From NCBI GenBank assembly GCA_964460795.1, contig CAYWRU010000010.1:14191-78190 (forward strand): 64,000 bases of DNA. The letters are read 5' to 3'. The notes under the pieces were generated by a model. It had not been told where the DNA came from and ran no database searches. It saw nothing but the letters and a program-made list of their open reading frames with translations. Below are positions 7,289-17,006 of the stretch, piece after piece. The DNA comes from CAZOOM01 sp964460795 (GTDB taxonomy: Bacteria > Omnitrophota > Omnitrophia > Omnitrophales > Aquincolibacteriaceae). Position numbers and translations under genes: made by a program. The first letter of the stretch is position 1. Each line of letters begins with the position of its first letter.

Positions 7289-9166
7289 ATGAAGCCTTCA
7301 CAAAACTCTCCACCTAACCTCATACCGTGGAAATCCAAGCTTCCTATCGTCGCGCTTGTGATTCTTGGGATCGAAATGGTCCTGCTCAGCTGGGGCAAAT
7401 GGGCTGATCCCCAGGTTGATTTTGGACGCGAACTCTATATCCCCTGGCAGATCACCCAGGGCCAGGTCCTCTACCGCGACATCGCCTTCTTCTACGGACC
7501 CCTCTCGCCCTATCTCAATGCCCTTCTTTTTAAGGTGTTTGGAACGTCCCTGCTCACTCTGGCCATTTTTAATATTGCGATCACCGCAGGATTGGCCTGT
7601 TTGATTTATCATTTTTTTAAATCTCTGGCGGATCCACCCACCGCTTTTTATACCACCTTTGTTTTCATCACAATGTTTGCCTTTTACCAAAGCGGCAAAC
7701 AGGCCAATTTTAATTTCATTTGCCCTTACACCTATGGAATGACGCATGGATTTATTTTATCTTTCGTTGCCCTTGAGACTTTTCGGCGTCTAATCAATTA
7801 TCCGCGCAGCTTAATCCTTATTAGCGCACTGGGATTCTTATTAGGCTGTATTTTTTTGACTAAAAGCGAGATTTTTGTTGCCGCTGTCATAGCCCTCTCC
7901 ACAGGCGTCTTAGGCCTCGCAAGACATAAAGAGTTTTCGAATCGAGAAGTGGGGATGGGTTTAGCAATTGTGGGATTCTTTTTTTTAATTCCTCCCAGTC
8001 TATTTGCACTTTATTTTTTAACTCAAATGCCTGCCGGTGAAGTTCTCCAAGCCATGACCCTTCCTTACCGGGTTTTGCTCCTTCCAGATCTTCTCTCTAA
8101 TCCTTTTTATAGAAACATTTCAGGATCGGGAGCTTTTCTATGGAATCTGCAAAAAATGATCAGTGCTTTCTCGGTCTACCTATTGGCCGTCATGGGAATG
8201 ATTTCATGGAGCTGGCATGAATCGCACAAAAATCCGCCCCTTTTGAAAAAACGGTTATGGATTGTTACAGGAATTGCAGGCCGGACAATATTCATCGGAT
8301 GTGGTTTGATTTTGGCCCATAATTTTTCAGATCTTGCGCGCGGACTTCCTCTTGTGTTGTTAGGATTAGCCTGTTACCAGTGGGCACATCCAACGATTCA
8401 TGGCGTCGATACAGAACACTCACAAAGAAGAATAATGTTTTGGATCCTCATCACGTTCAGCCTTGCACTTTTGATAAAAATCTTCTTCCTTGTTCGTATT
8501 TCTTATTATGGTTTTGTGCTGGCGCTTCCGGGAACGCTAATGATCGTTATGATCTTGATCCATTCTCTGCCAAAATGGCTGGCTCCGTTTCACATCCGGG
8601 AAGATATCAGCAGAAACTTTTTCGGCGTACTCATCATTTTCATTTCATCTATTTTCCTCATTACGTCTACCGTAACATACCTTTCCAAACAAACTCCTGT
8701 TGGATCTGGAAAAGATCTTCTTTTAGATTATGGCCGCGGAGAAATTTCAAAAACCCGTCCGAATAGATCTCAGTGCTTTGTCTCTGCATTAGAGGAGATC
8801 AAAAAAAGAATTCCGGAGAACTCAGGATTTGTGGTTTTCCCCGAGGGGGTCGGACTGAATTATTTAAGTCATCGGCGCAATCCCACTCCTCATATTAATT
8901 TTGTTCCTCCGGAAATTATTGTTTTTGGCGAACAAAACATTTTGAAATCTTTTGAGGATGCGCAGCCAGAATACTTTATCCTTGTCGATCGCAAACTAAC
9001 CGAATATGGGATCCGAAAAATAACTCATGGACCACTGGCCGGAATTTATCGATGGATCATGGGAAACTATTCTCCGGTATGGCATGTGGGAAAACAGCCT
9101 TTTACCCGCGGTAAGAATTTCGGCATCACAATTCTAAAGAAAAATTCCGCCCTTAAAGGGGCTTAG
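7289..9166 (+). CDS. GT-C glycosyltransferase-like membrane protein (GT39/ArnT-like)
   Basis: A 625-residue polytopic protein with about eleven to twelve helices. The first periplasmic loop has DFGRELYIPWQI and then LYRDIAFFYGPLSPYLN, the acidic loop pattern of GT39/PMT-type GT-C enzymes that use polyprenol-phosphate sugars. The C-terminal part (from about 490) is a soluble periplasmic domain with RIPENSGFVVFPEG and LTEYGIRKITHGPLAG. The sugar and acceptor cannot be read from sequence. TTGAAA and TAAATT with 16 bases between them end only nine bases before the ATG, so the leader would be very short. It converges with the diguanylate cyclase gene, seven bases away, with no terminator between them. 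Confidence 0.75.
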   Translation: MKPSQNSPPNLIPWKSKLPIVALVILGIEMVLLSWGKWADPQVDFGRELYIPWQITQGQVLYRDIAFFYGPLSPYLNALLFKVFGTSLLTLAIFNIAITAGLACLIYHFFKSLADPPTAFYTTFVFITMFAFYQSGKQANFNFICPYTYGMTHGFILSFVALETFRRLINYPRSLILISALGFLLGCIFLTKSEIFVAAVIALSTGVLGLARHKEFSNREVGMGLAIVGFFFLIPPSLFALYFLTQMPAGEVLQAMTLPYRVLLLPDLLSNPFYRNISGSGAFLWNLQKMISAFSVYLLAVMGMISWSWHESHKNPPLLKKRLWIVTGIAGRTIFIGCGLILAHNFSDLARGLPLVLLGLACYQWAHPTIHGVDTEHSQRRIMFWILITFSLALLIKIFFLVRISYYGFVLALPGTLMIVMILIHSLPKWLAPFHIREDISRNFFGVLIIFISSIFLITSTVTYLSKQTPVGSGKDLLLDYGRGEISKTRPNRSQCFVSALEEIKKRIPENSGFVVFPEGVGLNYLSHRRNPTPHINFVPPEIIVFGEQNILKSFEDAQPEYFILVDRKLTEYGIRKITHGPLAGIYRWIMGNYSPVWHVGKQPFTRGKNFGITILKKNSALKGA

Positions 9167-9173
9167 CATGCTA

Positions 9174-10913
9174 TTAAGCAGGAGCGCGCACTGCGGAGCC
9201 TGAATAAATGCAAATCTGATTCCGGCCGGATTCTTTGGCGTGATAAAGTGCCGCATCTGCAAACTTGATTAAATCATCCGCTTCCTTTACTCCGTTCTCT
9301 TTATTGGAGCAAATTCCGATACTGATCGTGACATAAAAATTCTTTTTGGGGTCCATAAAAACCTGTTCTTCGATCGACTTTCGGATTCGTTCCAGCACTT
9401 GATGGGCCATCACCGTATTACAATCGGTAAGCGTCATCCAAAACTCTTCTCCTCCATAACGCCCCACCACATCCGCAGCGCGCGTCCCTTTTTGAAGCAG
9501 TTTGGCCATTTGAACCAGCACAACATTCCCCTGTTCGTGCCCATAGGTGTCATTTACCTTCTTAAAATGATCCACATCAAACATCGCAAAACAAAATTCC
9601 TTTCCACTTCGCTTATGACTTTCAAACTGCGACTTGAGAAACATGGGGAGATACCGAAAACTATAAACTCCCGTCAGTTCATCGGTCACAACCCGATGCT
9701 GCAACGCTCTATTTTCAAAAAAAGCCCAGAGGCCTTTATAGAGATGCCCCAGCATAAAAACTAGCGCGAGAACAAACATCGTTGAAAAAATACTGAAAAT
9801 CTCCCGTTTTTCCAAAAAGAGTGTCAGCGAAAATCGATAAATTAATATTTCTGTGATAACAAAAATAGCCACTCCGACCTGGGGAGGTACACGGTAAAAA
9901 ATAAGCGTAAAAATTACCGTCAGTACGACCAAAAAAATCCAGTGATGAAGAGGCCAGCACTTTTTTAGGAAATTTTGTTCAAGAAGCATCAGGGTCTGAT
10001 AAGTATTAATAAAAACACCCGGCATCAGCCCGAGGGGGGTCATGTGAATGTCTTTGACCACGAGACTGGTGACGCCCACTAAAACGATTTTGCCTTCCAT
10101 CATTTTAGGATCTATTTGTCCTGCAACAACTTTCCAAAAAGGGATCCTCTGGATTTTTGACCACAGAGACCGGTAAGCGATTGGAATATGATATTTCCTG
10201 TCCAGAGGAACCAACACTTCCTTAAAACCTTTCCTCCCCCTTTCCAGAGGAATCTTAAAAGCAATATCGCGCCCCTTCATTTGCACTGTTTGTTCGGGAC
10301 TTACGCCCCAATAAGCACAAGCAATTTGTGTCGCAAAGCTGTAAACGTATCCCCGATTATCCGCAAGTTCTAAAAGTACTCGCGTACGGCGGACGACTCC
10401 ATCCTTGTCATAAGGAACATTGATAAAACCAATGGCTTTTGCTGCTCTCATAAATATTTCGTAGGGAGAGATATAAGCATAGGGAAATGAAACGCTATTA
10501 CGATCAAAGTGAGAGGCTAAAATAACATTTCCATTTTCAGCCACGGCATCTTTAAACCAGCGGTCTGCCGCATCACTATTGCTTTTACCTGCAAACGAAA
10601 TATCGAACCCCACTACCCGAGGATGCAAATCCCGCAGTTTCTCCAAGAATACTGCAAAAACTTCCCGCCCCCAAGGCCAAGACCGATTCAATTGATAAAT
10701 GGATTCATCATCAATTTCTACTACGACTATTTCTTTCAGATAGTCGTGATGAGGCCTAAATCCAGGTTGGTAAGAAAATAAAGTATCTGCAGTCTTGTAC
10801 TGGCTGAAAAGAAAGAGCGGCGTTTTAGAAAGGACGACAATATAGAATAAAACTGCAGAAACCGTCAGTAGTAAGAGCCGGATCAGAGAACTGGTGCGGG
10901 TATTAATTTTCAT
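9174..10913 (-). CDS. CHASE2-domain diguanylate cyclase (GGDEF)
   Basis: A 579-residue membrane signalling protein. A first helix (about 10-30) leads to a periplasmic CHASE2 sensor domain (about 40-315; SWPWGREVFAVFLEKL, GFDISFAG, and GKIVLVGVTS near its end). Three closely spaced helices follow (about 325-395), then a cytoplasmic GGDEF domain (about 415-570). The active site reads RYGGEEF (485-491) and an intact RxxD inhibitory site (RAAD, about 478-481) lies just upstream. It should therefore make cyclic di-GMP and be product-inhibited. Its stimulus is unknown. It follows a small secreted-protein gene by 12 bases, so the two are likely co-transcribed. Cyclic di-GMP control of the neighbouring pilus or glycan genes would make sense but is not shown. 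Confidence 0.93.
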   Translation of the reverse strand: MKINTRTSSLIRLLLLTVSAVLFYIVVLSKTPLFLFSQYKTADTLFSYQPGFRPHHDYLKEIVVVEIDDESIYQLNRSWPWGREVFAVFLEKLRDLHPRVVGFDISFAGKSNSDAADRWFKDAVAENGNVILASHFDRNSVSFPYAYISPYEIFMRAAKAIGFINVPYDKDGVVRRTRVLLELADNRGYVYSFATQIACAYWGVSPEQTVQMKGRDIAFKIPLERGRKGFKEVLVPLDRKYHIPIAYRSLWSKIQRIPFWKVVAGQIDPKMMEGKIVLVGVTSLVVKDIHMTPLGLMPGVFINTYQTLMLLEQNFLKKCWPLHHWIFLVVLTVIFTLIFYRVPPQVGVAIFVITEILIYRFSLTLFLEKREIFSIFSTMFVLALVFMLGHLYKGLWAFFENRALQHRVVTDELTGVYSFRYLPMFLKSQFESHKRSGKEFCFAMFDVDHFKKVNDTYGHEQGNVVLVQMAKLLQKGTRAADVVGRYGGEEFWMTLTDCNTVMAHQVLERIRKSIEEQVFMDPKKNFYVTISIGICSNKENGVKEADDLIKFADAALYHAKESGRNQICIYSGSAVRAPA

Positions 10914-10925
10914 ATCGGATGGAGA

Positions 10926-11195
10926 TCATGCGCCCACCACACTGCCGGAGGACACCCCCGTGGGCTCAAGTTCAAAAGGGCTTCCCTCCCCAATAACAAA
11001 ATAATCTTTTGGATCGCGGCTATATTGATTAGGATTTCTCCGGGAGAAATCCTTTTTGCTGCGGCTTTCAAGAACCAGATCTTCCCGCACTGATTGACGA
11101 TAAGCAAGGTCGGATGACGGTAAATCTTGATCGGCATAAGCCATGGAGACCACCGCCCCCAAAACACATAAAATGATCATACACATGGTTCTCAT
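10926..11195 (-). CDS. Small secreted protein of unknown function
   Basis: An 89-residue protein from the ATG at 11195, which has a strong G-rich ribosome site a few bases upstream; a TTG at 11213 is less likely. The first ~21 residues (MRTMCMIILCVLGAVVSMAYA) form a classic signal peptide cut after AYA. The mature part is short, polar and probably disordered (SKKDFSRRNPNQYSRDPKDY). No family is recognised. It sits 12 bases before the CHASE2-GGDEF gene, so it may be a periplasmic partner or ligand of that sensor. An overlapping frame in another register (10910-11167) has no signal peptide or ribosome site and is rejected. Confidence 0.6.
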   Translation of the reverse strand: MRTMCMIILCVLGAVVSMAYADQDLPSSDLAYRQSVREDLVLESRSKKDFSRRNPNQYSRDPKDYFVIGEGSPFELEPTGVSSGSVVGA

Positions 11196-11265
11196 CACCC
11201 CCCCTTGCTTCAATAGTAACTAGTATGATAGCTCTGTGCAATATCCCGTCAAGAAGCTTCTCGAT

Positions 11266-12489
11266 CTAAGCGGCGACTCGCCCTTGATTTTTCATGTCAG
11301 ACTGTTGCATGAGATACTCCGCAACCGATTCTGCAACGCTTTGATTTCCAAGAGGACTGTAATGGATCTGAAGAAATCCATGAGTTGCTATCTTATTTCC
11401 CCGGCTCAAAACCCCCTTTTTGCAGTCAATCAGAGGAACGAAATCCCTCACGTGATCCAAAAAAGGAACCGCTGGTTTGCCTTCGTGGTTTGACAAACCA
11501 TGAAGCTCGATTTTAGATGGCAAATAGACCGCATAAAATTTAGCTCTGATATATTCTACCTCCAGTCTGAACTCCTTGATAATCTTCAAGCTCAAGCTCT
11601 CGGCATTTTTATCACTAGATCGGGAAGACTGGGACTGGATTGCATTCAGAGCGGAATAGAGAAAAGCCATTAACTTGCTTTGGGAAAAAAGGGTTTCTCG
11701 GTAATCTCGAAGATCATACCAATTCTCGTATTTTAAGTTGCCCCATAAAGAAACGTTTTTAATGATGCTCGCAAGTTCTTGCGGAAGCGGAGTCGGAGAG
11801 TTAACTAATTGGAGATGATCCCCTTCCAAAATAAACCGAGGTTTCGAAAAGGGAATCCCAGTATTTTGGAAGTAAAAAGCTCTAATTAAATTGGTGTTTC
11901 TATGAATATTCTCCATTGTTAGACCGAATATAACGATATGAGGCGAATAAAACCGGCCTTCTTTCCTCCATCTAAGTAGGGCTTGATCCATCCCATAGCC
12001 GCTCACTCCAAAATTGAGAACCTCCGCCACCACACCCTTTTTCTTTAATTTTTCTTCCAGCTGACTCCCCCAGGTTTCGGAAAAAGGAACATCGTCTCCA
12101 TGGGTAAAAGAGTCGCCAAAAATTGCGATTCTTAATACTCCTTGGGGTGGTAATTTTGAAACGGAGGGACTGCCTGATGCTGATCGAATGGCGTCTGAAT
12201 TATAAAAATACTTTCCATCTTCGGACCGAGCATCCGGCCGAGGAGCCCAGCCTAAGACAGGATCATATTGAATGAAGCTTGTATTGGATGCGAGATAAGC
12301 GTTTATCTTTTTTTTTAAAGCATGTTCAGGCATCCGGTAGGGATACACTTTTAAATTTCCGACAAAAAAATTTTTATCCTCGTCAAAACTGCCGCATGCC
12401 CTGACCGACACTTCCCCCAGAAGACACACTAAAAGCAAACTTAGCCCCCATAAAATAATTTTGCTCTTAAACTTCCGCCCCATAACCAT
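11266..12489 (-). CDS. Membrane-anchored SGNH/GDSL-family hydrolase
   Basis: A 407-residue protein with an N-terminal membrane helix (about 10-28) and a large extracytoplasmic SGNH domain. Block I is IFGDSFTHGDD (nucleophile Ser in GDS). The GVSGYGMDQ stretch supplies the oxyanion glycine, and the C-terminal IHYSPLGNQ carries the likely catalytic His. Proteins of this shape often remove or add acetyl groups on surface polysaccharides. ATG codons at 12489 and 12483 are both possible; an AGG tract favours the second slightly. The gene is divergent from a GT-C gene and sits within the glycan region, which fits a sugar esterase or acyl-transfer role. A second SGNH protein is encoded at 17003-18313. 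Confidence 0.78.
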   Translation of the reverse strand: MVMGRKFKSKIILWGLSLLLVCLLGEVSVRACGSFDEDKNFFVGNLKVYPYRMPEHALKKKINAYLASNTSFIQYDPVLGWAPRPDARSEDGKYFYNSDAIRSASGSPSVSKLPPQGVLRIAIFGDSFTHGDDVPFSETWGSQLEEKLKKKGVVAEVLNFGVSGYGMDQALLRWRKEGRFYSPHIVIFGLTMENIHRNTNLIRAFYFQNTGIPFSKPRFILEGDHLQLVNSPTPLPQELASIIKNVSLWGNLKYENWYDLRDYRETLFSQSKLMAFLYSALNAIQSQSSRSSDKNAESLSLKIIKEFRLEVEYIRAKFYAVYLPSKIELHGLSNHEGKPAVPFLDHVRDFVPLIDCKKGVLSRGNKIATHGFLQIHYSPLGNQSVAESVAEYLMQQSDMKNQGRVAA

Positions 12490-12569
12490 CCTAAGTTTCA
12501 GGTTTGTGAAGTCATTCTTAATTTTTAGTGCCTACCCTGCAAGGTTTCCAGTATGATAATATCATTCAC

Positions 12570-14363
12570 ATGTCCGTCAAGCGGAGTCTGTTGCATTTCG
12601 GGAACATCTTGAATACATTTTTTTCTTTTTCATTTAAAAATGTCAAAGGCGTTTTTTGCCTGCCTGCGATTGCAGGATTCTTCTTTTTTCTTGCCTTTAC
12701 CTATTTTGTTCTCTGGGTTGTGGAACGCCGCCCAGTGAATATTGATCAACTGGAAAGTCTTTATGCCTCATGGAAGATTTTCACGGGAGATTTTCCCTAT
12801 CGCGACTTTTACCAGCTTCACACCCCGTTAGCCTATTATTTATTATTTCCTCTTTTTTACCTCTTCCATACCTTTGCCGTCTTTCATGCCGCTCAGGGAG
12901 TCATGGTCTGTTTTTATCTGATCAATGCTTATTTGATTTTTCTGCTAGGTCGCCGACTTTTTTCTGCCAGAGCAGGCGGAGCAGCTGTTTTTCTTTATTT
13001 GACAAGCTGGCCCGTCATGGCGCGAATGACCGAATTCCGGCCGGATGCTTGGATGGTCATTTTTTGCAACTTAGCTCTTTTAATTTTATTGCACGGCGAA
13101 AGAAATCGCTCTCTGTCCTTTTGGGCAAGTGGTGTTTGTACAGGCCTTGCTATTTTATCAAAACAGAGCGGATGTATTTTTTTTCTAGCCGTCATTGTTT
13201 TTTTCTTATTTCGATGCGGAACACGCCGAATTCTATCATGGGACCACGTTCTTTTTGATCAAGCCCATTTCAATCGCAGAACTTTGCTCTTTTATACTTT
13301 GGGCACTGCTTTCGTTCTACTGAGCTTCATGATTTTCCTCAAGACCAATCACGGCCTCGTGTCCTTTTTAAATCAAGGGGTATCCAATGATTTTCTTAGG
13401 AGGATCTTCCTTCAAAAAACAGAGGCCGTTCACTGGCTTCCTTGGAAATATCTCAAAGAGACTTTCTTAATAAGTCCCCTTCCCTTTTGTTTTGTAACCA
13501 TATCTTGGGTTTTTCTGCTCCGAAATTTCCGTGAGTCTCCAGCCTTTAACGCGCAACTTTTTATTAATTCTCTTTTATTCATCTGCATAGCTTCTCTTTT
13601 TTTTATTCTGCATCCATGGTTGCAAGAACTTCTATTGCCAAGTCAGTATATTGCCTTATTAGGCGGCAGTGCCTTAGCTAAAATATGGCCAAACTCCCCA
13701 TTTCGGATCATGCCAAAAACGCAACGTGCTCTGTTTGGTATTTTGTTGATCAGCCTTACGGTAAGCAGCTTTTCTTTTATACAAAAAACTGCGCAAATGG
13801 CCGTGACCGCACAGAAAGGTTTTTTGGATCACACGCCCGAACTTTTGTCTCATCAATCTAATATGGTTTTATCTCTTACCCGTCCAACGGACAAATGTGT
13901 CTCTCTCGATTATCCCTGTTTATTTCGCCCCAGCATTTATTTTTACAATCAATCATCCACTTCGGGTTTTTTTGAATCTATTTCGGGAAGAAAACGATTT
14001 GAAAATGCCCTTCTTACAGATCTCAGAAAAGGAGAGATCAAGTTGCTGATTCACTCGGATTGCTTGGAAAGACCCGGTCCGGTGATTCAAGAGCTTCAAC
14101 GCTTTTATACACGCCTGGGTGATTTCTACTTTCCCGGATCCAAATTCGATCTCATTCCGAACCAGACATCCCCCATTGAGATCCGCGTGGCCGGATGGTA
14201 TCAAATTCAATTCGAACCAGGCCCGCTGAAGTTAGATAATCGGCCTCTCGAGATAAAAAAAGCTTATCTTTCCAAAGGAACTCATACCTTCCAAAGCGCC
14301 TATGCGGGTAGTGTCACTTTCTTATATGATTACCAGTCTAATAAAGACCAGAAGAAACTATGA
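12570..14363 (+). CDS. GT-C glycosyltransferase-like membrane protein (GT39-like)
   Basis: About 597 residues from the ATG at 12570 (MSVKRSLLHF), with some eleven helices. The acidic first loop reads NIDQLESLYASWKIF and then DFPYRDFYQLHTPLAYY, matching the pattern of GT-C enzymes and of the gene at 7289. The C-terminal soluble domain (from about 440) holds RPTDKCVSLDYPCLFRPS. A GTG at 12528 would add 14 residues and is less likely. TATGAT at 12552-12557 lies 12 bases before the ATG. The stop overlaps the next start by four bases (ATGA). It is thus coupled to a polyprenol-phosphate-sugar-synthase-like GT2, a natural pairing of donor maker and donor user. Confidence 0.75.
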   Translation: MSVKRSLLHFGNILNTFFSFSFKNVKGVFCLPAIAGFFFFLAFTYFVLWVVERRPVNIDQLESLYASWKIFTGDFPYRDFYQLHTPLAYYLLFPLFYLFHTFAVFHAAQGVMVCFYLINAYLIFLLGRRLFSARAGGAAVFLYLTSWPVMARMTEFRPDAWMVIFCNLALLILLHGERNRSLSFWASGVCTGLAILSKQSGCIFFLAVIVFFLFRCGTRRILSWDHVLFDQAHFNRRTLLFYTLGTAFVLLSFMIFLKTNHGLVSFLNQGVSNDFLRRIFLQKTEAVHWLPWKYLKETFLISPLPFCFVTISWVFLLRNFRESPAFNAQLFINSLLFICIASLFFILHPWLQELLLPSQYIALLGGSALAKIWPNSPFRIMPKTQRALFGILLISLTVSSFSFIQKTAQMAVTAQKGFLDHTPELLSHQSNMVLSLTRPTDKCVSLDYPCLFRPSIYFYNQSSTSGFFESISGRKRFENALLTDLRKGEIKLLIHSDCLERPGPVIQELQRFYTRLGDFYFPGSKFDLIPNQTSPIEIRVAGWYQIQFEPGPLKLDNRPLEIKKAYLSKGTHTFQSAYAGSVTFLYDYQSNKDQKKL

Positions 14364-15058
14364 AAGTAGTGGTTCAAATTCCTGTTTATAATGAAGCAGG
14401 TCATCTTCCACTTGTCCTCCAAGATCTAAAGAAGCATTTTTCATCAGAGCCGGATATTGAAACAGAAACTCTCCTTATCGACGATGGTAGCTCCGACGAA
14501 TCCGCAGAAATAGCCCGCCAGACAGGCATCCGAGAAATCGTGTCTTTAGGAAATCATCAGGGATTAGGCATTGCTTTTAAAGCAGGCTTGCGGCGTGCGT
14601 TGGAGCTGAATGCCGATATCATCATTAACACTGATGGAGATTTTCAATATCAGGCACAACAAATAAAGAGACTGATTACCCCTTTACTTCATCGTCAGGC
14701 AGATATGGTAATCGGAGACCGCCAAATCGCTCGATTGCCCCTGTATCCTATCGATAAGTTAATCTCGCAATGGATAGGGAACTTTCTGACGGGTTTGTTG
14801 CTGCGCTGCACGGTCAAAGATTCTACTTCCGGGTTTAGGGCGTTTTCAAGACAAACAGCTCAACTGCTTGTCGAAAAATTAAAAAATCAATACACCTACA
14901 CACTGGAATCCATCTGCATCCTCCGAAAATATTCGAAGTCGATCGTGTATGTTCCGATCCTGATCAATCCCCCCATGCGCCCATCGCGTCTGATCAAAAG
15001 CAAATGGGGCTATGTTAGAAATTATTTACTTACCTTGATCAAGAGCGTTTGGTCTTAG
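14360..15058 (+). CDS. GT2 glycosyltransferase, polyprenol-phosphate mannose synthase-like
   Basis: A 232-residue soluble GT-A enzyme of the Dpm1 type. It has the N-terminal VQIPVYNEAGHL, the LLIDDGSSDES strand, and the metal-binding DGD (INTDGDFQYQAQQI, about residues 94-98). The later STSGFRAFSR matches the GFR motif of the family. It probably moves a sugar from a nucleotide donor onto polyprenol-phosphate at the inner face of the membrane. The ATG lies inside the stop of the preceding GT-C gene, so the two proteins are made together. The next gene converges 13 bases away. Confidence 0.85.
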   Translation: MKVVVQIPVYNEAGHLPLVLQDLKKHFSSEPDIETETLLIDDGSSDESAEIARQTGIREIVSLGNHQGLGIAFKAGLRRALELNADIIINTDGDFQYQAQQIKRLITPLLHRQADMVIGDRQIARLPLYPIDKLISQWIGNFLTGLLLRCTVKDSTSGFRAFSRQTAQLLVEKLKNQYTYTLESICILRKYSKSIVYVPILINPPMRPSRLIKSKWGYVRNYLLTLIKSVWS

Positions 15059-15071
15059 AGAGAGCTCAGCA

Positions 15072-16277
15072 CTAGGATGCCCGTAGGACTTTTTGAACTT
15101 CATCCACCGATATTTTCTTCAGGCATTCATTAATCCGGCAAGCGGATTGGCGGTGGTTCAAGGCGGAAAGGCACGGTGAGCAGGGCCAATTCGAATAGAA
15201 GATGTGGCTTCGGCTGTCCAAAGGCCCAAAAATTGCCGGCGACTCGGGTCCAAAAAAAACATACTTCTGAAGCGGAGTCAGCATAGCCAGATGCACGAGA
15301 CCGCAGTCATTCGAAATCAAAGCTTTGGAAATTAAAAAAAGCTCCATCAGCTCTTCCAGATTCGTCTTCCCCACTAAACTGATTACATGCGGATGCTGTA
15401 ATGCTCTTTGCATCATAGCTGTTTTTTCTTCTGCGCCCTCCGTCCCGATAAGCACCACATCATTATGTTCCTGTTCAAGAATTTTTCGTGCTACCTCAAT
15501 AAAATTTTCTAACGGCCACTCCCGTAAAGGCAGCATCCCCTCTCCCGGATTCATTAGAAAAATTTGTCTCTGCCCAGATTCTAGCCCGCATTTTTTTAAT
15601 TTCGTCCGGATTTGACCATGAATGTCAGGCTTCGATTCATAAGCAGGAAAAACAAGATCCTCTGGGGTGATTCCCTCACAGACTTCGGGCGATAGCTTCT
15701 CCTCCAATTCCAGATTCTGCGCCATGGCCAGATAATTTCGAGTCACATGCTGAAGTGGATTGTAAAAGACCTTATGCGTGAGCAGATTTCCCCGGTAAAG
15801 TCCCTCTAGATCATAGCGGTGAAATCCAACCCGCTTGGGAGCCTTTGAAAAAAAACTTAGGATGGCTGAGACACGTGCGAAAAATTCAAGGTCAATGGAG
15901 ATATCGACTTTTTCCCTGCAAAGCCGAATCAGAACCTGGATCAAATCAGGAATAAAAAAGAAGGCATTCTCACGGATCGTCAAAATATGTTCATCGGGGC
16001 AAAGCCCTCCCAGGAGTTTAAAAACTCCTTTCCCTTTTGAAAAGGTCAGGAAGTAGATTTGCGCATCAGGAAATTGATTTTTAATCCTCCTCATCAACGG
16101 ATAAGCTAAAAGGATGGCCCCAAGTTCGGAGAGTTTGATAAAGAGAATTTTTTTGACAGGTCCTGGAGAGGTTTTTGGTTTAAAAAATAATTGCACAATC
16201 CCCTTGAAGAGACTTAGAAGAAAACATACCGACACCCCGACCCAAAAATCAACCCATCTCACCAAAGAAAGATTCAT
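15072..16277 (-). CDS. GT9 heptosyltransferase-family glycosyltransferase
   Basis: A 401-residue enzyme of the ADP-heptose:LPS heptosyltransferase family. The N-terminal half begins FIKLSELGAILLAYPLMRRI, the usual family opening. The C-terminal half has FLMNPGEGMLPLREWPLENF and the donor-binding ISNDCGLVHLAM. A hydrophobic stretch at about 10-30 before the domain is unusual and may tether it to the membrane. Several cysteines near the C-terminus (CSPCLSALNHRQSACRINEC) are typical of this subgroup. It probably adds a sugar to a lipopolysaccharide core or similar glycan. It is the last gene of a five-gene minus-strand operon (21913 to 15072). Confidence 0.88.
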   Translation of the reverse strand: MNLSLVRWVDFWVGVSVCFLLSLFKGIVQLFFKPKTSPGPVKKILFIKLSELGAILLAYPLMRRIKNQFPDAQIYFLTFSKGKGVFKLLGGLCPDEHILTIRENAFFFIPDLIQVLIRLCREKVDISIDLEFFARVSAILSFFSKAPKRVGFHRYDLEGLYRGNLLTHKVFYNPLQHVTRNYLAMAQNLELEEKLSPEVCEGITPEDLVFPAYESKPDIHGQIRTKLKKCGLESGQRQIFLMNPGEGMLPLREWPLENFIEVARKILEQEHNDVVLIGTEGAEEKTAMMQRALQHPHVISLVGKTNLEELMELFLISKALISNDCGLVHLAMLTPLQKYVFFGPESPAIFGPLDSRSHIFYSNWPCSPCLSALNHRQSACRINECLKKISVDEVQKVLRAS

Positions 16278-16286
16278 CGTTTTTCT

Positions 16287-17006
16287 CTACCGTTTTAGTA
16301 AATTCTTAATCCCATACTGGAACGCAATCCAGAGACAGCCCCAAGCATAGACTATTCCCGGCCAGCCGCGGATGGACGAAGCCTCCGGAAAGTAACGCGT
16401 AGGGCATGAAACTTCTCCGATTGAAAATCTCCTCTCGATAATTTCCGCCAAAATCTCCGCATCAAAAACAAAACCGTTGGAATATTTTTCCATAGAAACG
16501 GATTCCAAAACTTTGCGGTGAAAAGCCCGATAGCCCGTATGATATTCGGATAATTTACGTCTAAATGCAAGATTTTGAAGAAAGGTGAGCGCGCGGTTCA
16601 GGATATATTTATAAAGCGGCATGCCCCCTTGGAGTGCGCTGCCCCCTAAAATACGGGACCCCAGCATCACATCATAAACGCCGTAGCAGATCGGTGCGAC
16701 CATGGCCAAGATCAATCTTGGATCATACTGATAATCCGGATGCAGCATCACAATCACATCCGCACCCCTTGCGAGGGCTTCCTTATAACAAGTTTTTTGA
16801 TTTCCACCATACCCCAAATTTTTCTCATGCCGAAAAACTGAAAGTCCCAATTCTCGCGCAAGCTCGGCAGTATGGTCGGCGCTATGATCATCCACAAGAA
16901 GAATGTCATCCACCATCTCACGGGGAATTTCTGCGAGAGTTTTCCGGAGTGTTTTTTCGGCATTATAAGCCGGAAGCACCACAACCACTTTATGCAAATG
17001 AATCAC
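16287..17006 (-). CDS. GT2 glycosyltransferase, polyprenol-phosphate sugar synthase-like
   Basis: A 239-residue GT-A enzyme. It opens VVVLPAYNAEKTL, has ILLVDDHSADHT and the metal site MLHPDYQYDP (a DxD variant HPDYQ), and later YHTGYRAFHR. It resembles dolichyl-phosphate mannosyltransferases. The start is taken as the GTG at 17006: it overlaps the upstream stop by four bases (GTGA) and has a perfect GGAGGAGGG ribosome site five bases away. Reading from 17030 would add eight residues without such support. It is coupled to the SGNH gene upstream and followed nine bases later by the GT9 gene. Confidence 0.87.
   Translation of the reverse strand: MIHLHKVVVVLPAYNAEKTLRKTLAEIPREMVDDILLVDDHSADHTAELARELGLSVFRHEKNLGYGGNQKTCYKEALARGADVIVMLHPDYQYDPRLILAMVAPICYGVYDVMLGSRILGGSALQGGMPLYKYILNRALTFLQNLAFRRKLSEYHTGYRAFHRKVLESVSMEKYSNGFVFDAEILAEIIERRFSIGEVSCPTRYFPEASSIRGWPGIVYAWGCLWIAFQYGIKNLLKR

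Noticed and set aside
10910..11167. 85-codon minus-strand frame overlapping the small secreted protein
   Set aside because: The other register has a signal peptide and a strong ribosome site, and this one has neither.
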